A stretch of DNA of 64,000 bases, taken from Streptomyces albireticuli (GTDB lineage: Bacteria > Actinomycetota > Actinomycetes > Streptomycetales > Streptomycetaceae). Position numbers and translations under genes: made by a program. Location of the stretch: positions 372,001 to 436,000 of the forward strand of contig NZ_JAJQQS010000002.1 in the NCBI RefSeq assembly GCF_021228125.1, given 5' to 3'. The notes under the pieces are model-generated. The model ran no database searches. It had not been told where the DNA came from and worked only from the letters and a program-made list of their open reading frames with translations. This document shows positions 57,085 through 64,000 of this stretch, one piece after another (positions within the stretch are counted from its first letter, which is position 1; each line of letters begins with the position of its first letter).

Positions 57085-57175
57085 GCGCCTGCCCGCAACC
57101 GCCTGGGAACGCCTGCCCACCGCCTGGGTGCGCCTGCCCGCGACCGCCTGGGCGTGCCTGCCCGCAACCGGGGTG
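57085..57175. repeat. Degenerate tandem repeat upstream of TetR gene
   Basis: About four imperfect units of cgcctgcccgcaaccgcctg with period near 24-28 bp. It fills most of the gap between the AKR stop and the TetR start; no gene seen there. Confidence 0.6.
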
Positions 57176-57193
57176 TGCGCTGCCCCAGCCGGC

Positions 57194-58198
57194 TCACCGC
57201 TCGCTGTCGAGGTGGGCCATCTGGTCGGTGGGGTAGCGGTCGCCGGCCGCGGCGTCGGCCGGGACCGCCTTCTCGACGGCGGCGAGGTCCGTCGCGTCGA
57301 GGCGGACGTCCAGGGCGCCGAGGGCCTCGGTCAGGCGGTCGCGGCGGCGGGCGCCGACCAGGGGGACGATGTCCTCGCCCTGGGCCAGGACCCAGGCGAT
57401 GGCGGTCTGGGCGACGGTCGCGCCCTTCGCGTCGGCGACCTCGCGGAGGGCGTCGACCAGGCCGAGGTTGTGCCGGAGGTTCTCGCCCTGGAAGCGCGGG
57501 CTCATGCCGCGGAAGTCGTTCGCGGCGAGCTGCCGGTCCCGGGTGAAGTGGCCGCTGATCAGGCCGCGCGAGAGGACGCCGTACGCGGTGACGCCGATGC
57601 CCAGCTCGCGGACGGTGGGCAGGATCTCCTTCTCGATGCCGCGCGAGATCAGGGAGTACTCGATCTGGAGGTCGGCGATCGGGGCGACGGCGGCGGCCCG
57701 CCGGATCGTCTCGGCGTTCACCTCGGAGAGCCCGATGTGCCGGACGTGACCGGCCTCGACCAGCTCCGCGATCGCGCCGACGGTCTCCTCGATCGGCACG
57801 TTCGGGTCGAGCCGCGCGAGGCGGTAGACGTCGATGTGGTCGGTGCCGAGGCGCTGGAGGGAGTACGCGGCGAAGTTCTTCACGGCGTTCGGGCTGCCGT
57901 CGACGCCGGTGAAGCCGCCCTCGACGGTGCGCAGCGCACCGAACTTGACGCTGGTGAGGGCCTTCTCGCGGGCGCCCGCCGGGGCGGTGCGCAGCGCTTC
58001 GTTGATCAGCAGTTCGTTGTGGCCCATGCCGTAGAAGTCGCCGGTGTCGATCAGGGTGACGCCGGCGTCGAGGGCGGCGTGGATCGTGGCGATCGACTCG
58101 GCGCGGTCGGCCTCGCCGTAGAGGGCGGACATGCCCATCGCGCCGAGACCGAGAGCGGAAACCTGGGGGCCGGTGGTGCCGAGGGTGCGGTGCAGCAC
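57194..58198 (-). CDS. Aldo/keto reductase
   Basis: 334 residues. LGLGAMGMSALYGEADR, DTGDFYGMGHNE (catalytic Asp and Tyr; expected Lys in LTSVKFGAL), the HxR-type segment HIDVYRLARLDP where the usual catalytic His is not obvious, and NADPH site LVGARRRDRLTEALGAL. AKRs reduce carbonyls with NADPH. GTG 58198 follows aaggag. It is preceded by a perfect palindrome (58261-58300) and followed by TetR. Confidence 0.88.
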   Translation of the reverse strand: MLHRTLGTTGPQVSALGLGAMGMSALYGEADRAESIATIHAALDAGVTLIDTGDFYGMGHNELLINEALRTAPAGAREKALTSVKFGALRTVEGGFTGVDGSPNAVKNFAAYSLQRLGTDHIDVYRLARLDPNVPIEETVGAIAELVEAGHVRHIGLSEVNAETIRRAAAVAPIADLQIEYSLISRGIEKEILPTVRELGIGVTAYGVLSRGLISGHFTRDRQLAANDFRGMSPRFQGENLRHNLGLVDALREVADAKGATVAQTAIAWVLAQGEDIVPLVGARRRDRLTEALGALDVRLDATDLAAVEKAVPADAAAGDRYPTDQMAHLDSER

Positions 58199-58260
58199 GG
58201 GGGACTCCTTCGCGGGGCTGCGGAAGTGCGTACGGCGGAGTGCGTACACAGGAAGAGTGA

Positions 58261-58300
58261 CACATGGAATGACAGATTTCAATATCTGTCATTCCATGTG
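58261..58300. promoter_or_regulatory. Perfect 40-bp palindrome upstream of aldo/keto reductase
   Basis: CACATGGAATGACAGAT (58261-58277) and ATCTGTCATTCCATGTG (58284-58300), 17-bp perfect arms, spacer ttcaat. It is AT-rich relative to its surroundings and lies about 60 bp before the AKR start, which suits an operator; it could also help end the upstream MFS transcript. Confidence 0.65.
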
Positions 58301-58350
58301 TGTCGCGAAGGAGGCCCGCGAGGTGCCGGCGGAGGCGCCCCGCGGTGATT

Positions 58351-59811
58351 TCAGGCCAGTTTTCGCGGCAGCCGCAGGCTCGACAGCACCGTGAGAGCCA
58401 CCGCCACCAGCTGCACCCCGAGCGTCACCACCACCGCGTCCCGCATCCCCATCGACCCCGAGAGCGACAGGAACAGCGAACCGAGCGTGGCCACGCCCAG
58501 CGCCATGAACGCCTGCTGCGTCGTGGTCAGCACCCCGCCACCCACGCCCGCCTGCCCCACGGGCACCTCGCTCAGCACGGCCCGGATCGCCACCGGGAAC
58601 AGCAACCCCTGCCCCAGCCCCTGCACGGCCAGCGCCGGTGCCGGGCCCACGGCGCCCAGCCCGTCCCAGCCCCAGTGGAAGGTCGCGGCCAGCCCCACCA
58701 GCCCGGCCGCCTGGAGCAGCGACCCCGCCGTCACCACGCCGCGCCCGTACCGGGCAGCGAGCCGCGGGCCGGCGAGCGAGCCGATCAGGAAGGTCAGGCA
58801 GAGCGGCAGCAGGGCCAGCCCCGCCGCCATCGGCCCCAGCCGCAGCCCCTCCTGGAGCACCACCGCGACGACGAACATGTAGCCGCCCCAGCCGATGGAG
58901 AACGGCACGATCACCGTCAGCCCGCTGCGCACCGAGTGGATCCGCAGCAGCGACGGCGGGATCAGCGGAGTCCGCCCGGCGGCCTCCTCGCGCCGCTCCA
59001 CCACCACGAAGGCCACCGCCGACACCGGGAACACGGCCAGCAGCACCCACGACCACACCGGCCAGCCCGTCGCCCGGCCCTCCGTCAGCGGCACCAGCAG
59101 CGAGATCAGCGCCACCGACAGCAGCAGGGTGCCGCGCACGTCCACCCCGGACGGCCGCTCCGAGCGCGTCTCCGGGATCGTCCGTACCGCCAGCACCAGG
59201 GCCACCACGGCCACCGGGGCGTTCACCAGGAAGATGGAGCGCCAGCCGGTGCCCAGCACGTCCACCGAGACCAGCACCCCGCCAAGCACCTGCCCGACCG
59301 AGGCCGCGACCCCCGCCGTGCAGCTGTACAGGCTCAGCGCCTTGGTGCGGCGCGTGCCCTCGGTCGTCGCCTGGATCGTCGCCAGCACCTGAGGCAGCAT
59401 CAGGGCCGACGCGGCGCCCTGCGCGATCCGGGCCACCACCAGCGACCACGCGTCCGGCGCCAGACCGCAGGCCACGGACGTCACACCGAACGCCGCGGTG
59501 CCCCACAGGAACAACCGCTTGCGCCCCACCATGTCGCCCAGCCGCCCGCCGAGGACGAGCAGCACGGCGTAGGCGACGCCGTAGCCGCCGACGACCATCT
59601 CCAGCACGGCCGGGCCCGCGTGCAGGTCGTGGTCGATGGTGGGGAGGGCGACGTTGACGATGAAGAAGTCCAGCATCGGCAGCGCCGCGCCGGTCAGGAC
59701 GGTGATCAGGCCGAGCGTGCTCAGGCCGGCCGCCGGGGCCGGCGCGGATCGTCGTACGGCGGCGGTGGCCGCCGCCACGGGGGCATGGGGGGTGGTTCGG
59801 GTATCGCTCAC
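58351..59811 (-). CDS. MFS drug-efflux transporter (DHA2-like)
   Basis: 486 residues with about 14 predicted helices. Helix 1 LPMLDFFIVNVALPTIDHDL and motif A GGRLGDMVGRKRLFLWG are DHA2 type; motif C-like GPAPALAVQGLGQGLLFPV occurs later. It probably exports drugs or antibiotics. GTG 59811 has no clear ribosome-binding site. It is divergent from an MmyB-type regulator, with palindromes between them. It resembles the transporter at 34211-35719. Confidence 0.88.
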   Translation of the reverse strand: MSDTRTTPHAPVAAATAAVRRSAPAPAAGLSTLGLITVLTGAALPMLDFFIVNVALPTIDHDLHAGPAVLEMVVGGYGVAYAVLLVLGGRLGDMVGRKRLFLWGTAAFGVTSVACGLAPDAWSLVVARIAQGAASALMLPQVLATIQATTEGTRRTKALSLYSCTAGVAASVGQVLGGVLVSVDVLGTGWRSIFLVNAPVAVVALVLAVRTIPETRSERPSGVDVRGTLLLSVALISLLVPLTEGRATGWPVWSWVLLAVFPVSAVAFVVVERREEAAGRTPLIPPSLLRIHSVRSGLTVIVPFSIGWGGYMFVVAVVLQEGLRLGPMAAGLALLPLCLTFLIGSLAGPRLAARYGRGVVTAGSLLQAAGLVGLAATFHWGWDGLGAVGPAPALAVQGLGQGLLFPVAIRAVLSEVPVGQAGVGGGVLTTTQQAFMALGVATLGSLFLSLSGSMGMRDAVVVTLGVQLVAVALTVLSSLRLPRKLA

Positions 59812-59838
59812 GAAAGGGACGATGCCGCGGGCCCCAGC

Positions 59839-59880
59839 CTGGTACCAGAGCCTCTTTATCCTGGTAGAAGCACTACCTGG
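59839..59880. promoter_or_regulatory. Operator candidates in MFS/MmyB divergent promoter
   Basis: CTGGTACCAG (59839-59848) is a perfect palindrome; CTGGTAG-aagca-CTACCtgg (59861-59880) is an inverted repeat of the same CTGGTA half-site. Confidence 0.55.
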
Positions 59881-59912
59881 AACGGGGGCCGCGCGCCCCG
59901 CACGCTGGAGGC

Positions 59913-60839
59913 ATGACCACGATGCTGCAGGAGACCCGGCCCCTCCCCGCACCCGGGCCCGCCCCCACCCCGGACGCCGGCCGCTTCCCGCACACCGTGC
60001 CCGGCGCCGACGACGCGCGCCGCGGCGAGCTCGCGGCCTTCCTGCGCAGCCGGCGCGAGCGCGTCACCCCGGAGCAGGCCGGGCTGCCGCGCGGCCCGCG
60101 CCGCCGCACCCCGGGGCTGCGCCGCGAGGAGGTCGCCCACCTCGCCGCCGTCGGCGTCACCTGGTACACGTGGCTGGAGCAGGCGCGCGACATCAAGGTC
60201 TCGGCGCAGGTCCTGGACTCCATCGCCCGCGCCCTGATGCTCGACCGCGTCGAGCGCAGCCACCTCTTCGCCCTCGCGGGGACGGCCGACCCGATGCCGG
60301 ACACCTCCTGCCTGGGCGTCTCGGAAGAGCTGCGGATGATGCTGGAGCGCTTGGAGCCGTTCCCCGCCTGCGTGCAGAACGCCCGCTACGACATCCGCGC
60401 CTACAACCGCGCGTACGGACAGCTGATGTGCGACCTCGACTCCCTGCCGGTCGAGGAGCACAACTGCATGTGGATCGCCTTCACCCAGGCCCGGATCAGC
60501 GGCACGTTCGTCGACCGGGCGGCGGTGATCCAGTCGATGGCCGCGAAGTTCCGGGCGTCCATGGCCGAGCACATCGCGGACCCGGCGTGGAACTGCCTGC
60601 TCAAGAGGCTCCTCGACGCCTCGCCCGAATTCCGGGCGCTCTGGGCCCGGCACGAGGTGGCACCGCCCGCGGCGCGCACCACCCGGGTGTTCCAGCACCC
60701 CCGGGCGGGGCTGCTGCGGCTGAATCACACGAGCCTGTGGGTGGGCCCGCAGTCCGGGGCGCGGCTGGTGACGTTCGTCCCGGCGGACGAGGCCACGGGC
60801 GAGCGGCTGAAGCAGCTGAGCGCGCCGGCGGGAGACTGA
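59913..60839 (+). CDS. XRE regulator with MmyB-like ligand-binding domain
   Basis: 308 residues. HTH: RRRTPGLRREEVAHLAAVG, TWYTWLEQARDIKVSAQVL; MmyB-like domain with YDIRAYNRAYGQLMCDL, NCMWIAFTQARIS and a GLLRLNHTSLWV end. Same architecture as the regulator at 35803-36711, though the C-terminal halves differ. ATG 59913. Likely regulates the divergent MFS transporter in response to a hydrophobic ligand. Confidence 0.87.
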   Translation: MTTMLQETRPLPAPGPAPTPDAGRFPHTVPGADDARRGELAAFLRSRRERVTPEQAGLPRGPRRRTPGLRREEVAHLAAVGVTWYTWLEQARDIKVSAQVLDSIARALMLDRVERSHLFALAGTADPMPDTSCLGVSEELRMMLERLEPFPACVQNARYDIRAYNRAYGQLMCDLDSLPVEEHNCMWIAFTQARISGTFVDRAAVIQSMAAKFRASMAEHIADPAWNCLLKRLLDASPEFRALWARHEVAPPAARTTRVFQHPRAGLLRLNHTSLWVGPQSGARLVTFVPADEATGERLKQLSAPAGD

Positions 60840-60973
60840 GGCGGGCAGGAGACCGAGGGTGCCGGCGAGGGAGTGAGGGTGCCGTACAGCGACCCGGGTT
60901 CGCCCCCGGGCGCCCCTCGCGGACCGGTGCCCCGGAGGACTTCGCCCCGGCGGCCCCGGGTACGGATCCCGGG

Positions 60974-61759
60974 GTGCAGCTGTGGCTTCTCAACACGTTC
61001 TCCACGCCCGTCCTCGTCGTGATCCTCGTCGGTGGTCTGACGGGCCTGACCCTCGTGGGCGCACGCCTGCTGCACCGCCGCTTCCCCACCCTCGCGGCAG
61101 GCACCTACAACGAGGCCGTCGGACTGCTCCTCGGCATCTTCAGCGCCATCTACGGCATCATCCTCGCCTTCGTCATCGTCAACCTCTGGACTCAGATGGA
61201 GACCAGCCAGACGGTCGTCGCCACGGAGGCCACGGACCTCTCACAGATCGTCCGGGACATCCAGGCGTTCCCGCCCGAACCGCGGGGCAGGATCGGCGAC
61301 GCCGTCAGCGGCTATGTGCACGCCGTGGTGGAGGACCAGTGGCCGCGCATGAAGCGGGGCCACGCCAGCTACGCCGCGACGACGTCGAAGCTGGACGAGG
61401 TCTACACCGCCCTCCAGGAGTACGAACCGGACACCCAGGCCCGGCAGGCGTTCTACGAGCAGACCCTGGACCGGCTGAACGACGTGGCCGCCCAGCGCCG
61501 GGCCCGGATCGCACAGAGCTCCCAGCAACTCCCGCTGCTCTTCCAGATCCTCGTCTTCGGCGGCGCGCTGGTCGTGCTCGCCACCATCTGCCTCTTCGGC
61601 AGCCCCAGGAAGAGCGTGCAGATGCTCTTCCTCTGCTCCGTGACGGTCCTCATCGGCTTCAGCCTGCTGCTGGTGGTCGTGCTCGACTGCCCGTTCAGCG
61701 GGGACTACAGCATCGGCCCGCAGCCGTACAAGCAGGGCGTGCTCGAATCATTCTGGTGA
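60974..61759 (+). CDS. DUF4239 membrane protein
   Basis: 261 residues. Two N-terminal helices (TPVLVVILVGGLTGLTLVGA and LGIFSAIYGIILAFVIVNLW), a ~120-residue helical cytosolic or external part (TEATDLSQIVRDIQ...QTLDRLNDVAAQRR) and two C-terminal helices (LFQILVFGGALVVLATICLF, SVTVLIGFSLLLVVVLD). This is the DUF4239/bestrophin-like layout; function unknown. GTG 60974 is the only reasonable start before the first helix. Its end overlaps the convergent MarR gene by 12 bp. Confidence 0.8.
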   Translation: MQLWLLNTFSTPVLVVILVGGLTGLTLVGARLLHRRFPTLAAGTYNEAVGLLLGIFSAIYGIILAFVIVNLWTQMETSQTVVATEATDLSQIVRDIQAFPPEPRGRIGDAVSGYVHAVVEDQWPRMKRGHASYAATTSKLDEVYTALQEYEPDTQARQAFYEQTLDRLNDVAAQRRARIAQSSQQLPLLFQILVFGGALVVLATICLFGSPRKSVQMLFLCSVTVLIGFSLLLVVVLDCPFSGDYSIGPQPYKQGVLESFW

Positions 61760-62212
61760 GCCGGCCGCGCCGCCGGGTGCCGCCAGCTTCGCCGTGATGC
61801 GGTCCAGTGCCGCCAGGTCCTCCTCCGGCAGCGCCAGCAGGGCCGACGGCGGCGCGCCCAGTATCCGCTCGGCCCGTTCCGCCGCCGCCCTCCCCTCCTC
61901 CGTGACCGACACGATCTTCGAGCGCCGGTCCGCCGGGTTCGCCGTGCGTTCGACCAGGCCCCGCTCCGCGAGGTCGGCCACGACGAGCGTCGTGTACGGG
62001 CGGTCCGTCAGCAGTTCGTCCGCCAGGTCGCGGAGGGTGACCGGGCCCCGGGCGATCCTGCGGAGCGCCTTGACGCGGAAGAAGCTCATGCCGAGCGCCT
62101 CGACGACCTCCTTGCGGCGTTCGTTGCCGCCGAGGACGATCTGCCGGATGTTGCCCCAGGCGCGCTCGGCGGCGCTCGGCGGGGGCGGGGTCGAGGGCGG
62201 GTGCGTGGTCAT
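61748..62212 (-). CDS. MarR-family transcriptional regulator
   Basis: 154 residues. Winged helix: VKALRRIARGPVTLRDLADEL, TDRPYTTLVVADLAERGLVERTANPADRRSKIVSV-like wing with the D-x-R-S motif (PADRRSKIV). ATG 62212 overlaps the MFS stop by 4 bp (ATGA), so it is co-translated with its probable target. The inverted repeat at 63682-63703 upstream of the MFS gene is its likely operator. Confidence 0.88.
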   Translation of the reverse strand: MTTHPPSTPPPPSAAERAWGNIRQIVLGGNERRKEVVEALGMSFFRVKALRRIARGPVTLRDLADELLTDRPYTTLVVADLAERGLVERTANPADRRSKIVSVTEEGRAAAERAERILGAPPSALLALPEEDLAALDRITAKLAAPGGAAGSPE

Positions 62213-63666
62213 GGTGTCGTCACCGGGATCCTGGTCCGTTCGGGGTCGAGGCGGGCAGCCGTCCGCTCGGCCGTGCCGGCGGCCCAGCGGCCGGTGGTGA
62301 GGGTACCGAGCAGCAGGACGGCCGCGCCGCAGCCCGCGATGATCCACCAGCCGGTGAGCCGGAGCCCGGCGGCGACCGCCGCGCCGATCACGGCGACGCC
62401 GAGCGTGCTGCCGACCTGCCGGCTGGTCGACGCCACCGCCGCGGCCACCCCGGCCCGGGAACGCGGCATGCCGGAGACCGCGGTGTTCGTTATCGGCGCG
62501 TTGACCAGGCCGAAGCCGATGCCGAAGAGCACATAGGCGGTGATCATCGTGAGGTCGGAGGAGTACGCGTCGAAGCCCGCGAACATCACGCCGCTGGCCG
62601 TCATCGCCACCCCGGCGAGCAGCAGCGGCAGCCGGGGGCCACGGGAGCCCACCAGCCGGCCGGAGACCGGTGCGAAGACCAGGCACATGGCGGCCATCGG
62701 CAGCATGTACAGGCCGGCGTCGAGCGCCGAGAGACCGCGCTGGTCCTGGAGGTAGAGGGTGTTGAGGAAGAGGAAGCCGCCGAGCGCCGCGAAGGCGCTG
62801 ACCGCGATCACCGTGGCGCCGCTGAACGGGGCGCTGCGGAAGAAGCCGAGCTCGACGAGGGGCTCCGCGCGCCGCCGCTCGTAGACCAGCAGTCCGGCGA
62901 GCGAGCCCGCGGTGACGGCGAAGCAGCCCAGGATCAGGGGTGAGGTCCAGCCCGCCTCGGCGCCCTCGATGATCCCGTACGTCAGCGAGCCGAGCAGGGC
63001 GATCACCAGCAGCTGGCCGACCGGGTCCACCCGGCGCGGCCGGGGGGCGCGCGACTCGGGGACGTAGCGGGCGGTCATCACCAGGGCCGCCAGGCCGACC
63101 GGCAGATTGATCCAGAAGATCGAGCGCCAGCCGACGGACTCCACGAGCACACCGCCCACGATCGGCCCGGCGGCCATGCTGAGGCCGACGACGCCACCCC
63201 ACACCCCGATCGCGCGGGCCCGCTCCCGGGGGTCCGTGAAGGTGTTGGTGATGATCGACATCGCGACGGGGTTGAGCATCGAGCCGCCCACGGCCTGGAC
63301 CATCCGGAAGACGACCAGCCACGTCAGGCCCGGCGCGAGGCTGCACAGCAGCGAGCCGAGGGTGAACAGCACGAGGCCGGTCCGGAATATCCGTCTGCGG
63401 CCGATCCGGTCGGCGGTCGAGCCGGCCAGCATCAGCAGCGAGGCGAGGACGAGCGTGTAGGCGTCGATCGTCCACTGGAGGCCGGCGACCGAGGTGTGGA
63501 GATCCCGCCGCATGGACGGCAGGGCGACGTTGAGGATCGTGTTGTCGAGGCTGACGATCAGCAGGCTGGTGCAGCAGATGCCCAGCACCAGCAGGCGCCG
63601 GCGGCGGGAGAGCGGTCCGGGGGAGGGGGTGGGCGGTACGTCGAGCGGTACGGAGGGCTCCGTCAT
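62209..63666 (-). CDS. MFS drug-efflux transporter (DHA2/EmrB-like)
   Basis: 485 residues with about 14 predicted helices. Helix 1 SLLIVSLDNTILNVALPSM, motif A AGSTADRIGRRRIFRTG and motif C-like GPIVGGVLVESVGWR are clear. It would export drugs by proton antiport. First gene of a two-gene operon with marR; ATG 63666 directly follows the MarR-type operator. Confidence 0.9.
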   Translation of the reverse strand: MTEPSVPLDVPPTPSPGPLSRRRRLLVLGICCTSLLIVSLDNTILNVALPSMRRDLHTSVAGLQWTIDAYTLVLASLLMLAGSTADRIGRRRIFRTGLVLFTLGSLLCSLAPGLTWLVVFRMVQAVGGSMLNPVAMSIITNTFTDPRERARAIGVWGGVVGLSMAAGPIVGGVLVESVGWRSIFWINLPVGLAALVMTARYVPESRAPRPRRVDPVGQLLVIALLGSLTYGIIEGAEAGWTSPLILGCFAVTAGSLAGLLVYERRRAEPLVELGFFRSAPFSGATVIAVSAFAALGGFLFLNTLYLQDQRGLSALDAGLYMLPMAAMCLVFAPVSGRLVGSRGPRLPLLLAGVAMTASGVMFAGFDAYSSDLTMITAYVLFGIGFGLVNAPITNTAVSGMPRSRAGVAAAVASTSRQVGSTLGVAVIGAAVAAGLRLTGWWIIAGCGAAVLLLGTLTTGRWAAGTAERTAARLDPERTRIPVTTP

Positions 63667-63681
63667 GCGGCACCACCAGAA

Positions 63682-63703
63682 TTAGTTGTACGAGTCCAAT
63701 TAA
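63682..63703. promoter_or_regulatory. MarR-type operator candidate
   Basis: TTAGTTGTACG and AGTCCAATTAA are imperfect inverted halves (8 of 11 positions pair). The AT-rich TTA-x-TTG / CAA-x-TAA pattern is typical of MarR sites and lies 16 bp upstream of the MFS start. Confidence 0.6.
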
Positions 63704-63752
63704 TTTCAGCCTACAGCCGAAGGAGCCGTACCGGTACGGGACAATGGGAGGT

Positions 63753-64000
63753 ATGACCAATGACGCCGCCTCGCCGTACGCGCCGCTCGCCATCGGCCCG
63801 CACACCCTGTGGCCGCCGGTGGTGCTGGCCCCCATGGCGGGCATCACCAACGCGCCGTTCCGCACCCTGTGCAGGGAGTTCTCCGGCGGCAAGGGCATCT
63901 TCGTCAGCGAGATGATCACCACCCGGGCGCTCGTCGAGCGGGACGCCAAGACGATGCGGCTGATCCACTTCGACGCCTCGGAGAAGCCGCGCTCGATCCA
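63753..64000 (+). CDS. dus: tRNA-dihydrouridine synthase, N-terminal fragment (3' end outside window)
   Basis: The first 82-83 codons are visible. LAPMAGITNAPFRTLCREF is the FMN-binding Dus signature, followed by FVSEMITTRALVER. Dus enzymes reduce uridine in the tRNA D-loop with FMN and NADPH. ATG 63753 follows gggagg. The catalytic Cys lies beyond the window end. Confidence 0.93.
   Translation, partial: MTNDAASPYAPLAIGPHTLWPPVVLAPMAGITNAPFRTLCREFSGGKGIFVSEMITTRALVERDAKTMRLIHFDASEKPRSI

Overview
The window is high-GC actinobacterial DNA with the gene order of a Streptomyces chromosome core. The housekeeping genes and their order (dnaJ C-terminus, rsmE, HIT, RNase Z, phoH, ybeY, CNNM/CBS protein, era, leuA, recO, uppS, zur, znuABC, glyS, dus), frequent GTG/TTG starts and 4-bp ATGA/GTGA overlaps all point there. 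No tRNA, rRNA, CRISPR array, insertion sequence or phage gene was recognised. All assignments come from reading motifs and context; no database was searched.

Layout. 1-2.5 kb: end of dnaJ, a nitronate monooxygenase-like gene overlapping rsmE. 2.9-10 kb: an orphan LuxR regulator, then a polymorphic-toxin island made of a small helical partner, a 1448-residue Rhs protein with a variable tip, and three small downstream genes read as immunity genes. 10-14 kb: a DUF397/XRE/ATPase regulatory module, a secreted barnase-like RNase, a small membrane protein and a DUF1266 protein. 14-21 kb: a translationally coupled four-gene operon (processive GT2, GT39-like membrane transferase, GT2-GtrA fusion, secreted copper-radical oxidase) that looks like a surface-glycan assembly and oxidation system. 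21.5-30 kb: a lipoprotein, an AAA+/TPR pair, HIT, RNase Z, a secreted HAD phosphatase and a divergent GH4/PfkB pair. 30-34 kb: phoH split by an intein, ybeY and the CNNM protein. 34-42.6 kb: a divergent MFS/MmyB pair, a cytidine-deaminase-like protein without zinc ligands, era, a protealysin-like protease with its emfourin-type inhibitor, and leuA behind a leucine-rich leader peptide. 42.8-49.6 kb: a TerB protein, a second DUF397/XRE/ATPase module, a TetR/oxidoreductase pair, a Pro/Ala-rich surface protein and a membrane protein. 49.8-56.2 kb: recO, uppS, zur, znuBCA with Zur-box-like sites, and glyS. 56.3-64 kb: TetR, aldo/keto reductase behind a perfect 40-bp palindrome, a second MFS/MmyB pair, a DUF4239 protein, a MarR/MFS operon and the start of a dus gene.

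Themes. Several divergent regulator/target pairs carry visible palindromic operators. Two module types occur twice (DUF397-XRE-ATPase; MFS-MmyB), which suggests paralogy. Four copies of one nested palindromic element sit at gene ends and probably act as bidirectional terminators. The strongest candidates for a second look are the PhoH intein, which has the W-C-T signature of class 3 inteins, the glycan/copper-oxidase operon and the Rhs toxin island.
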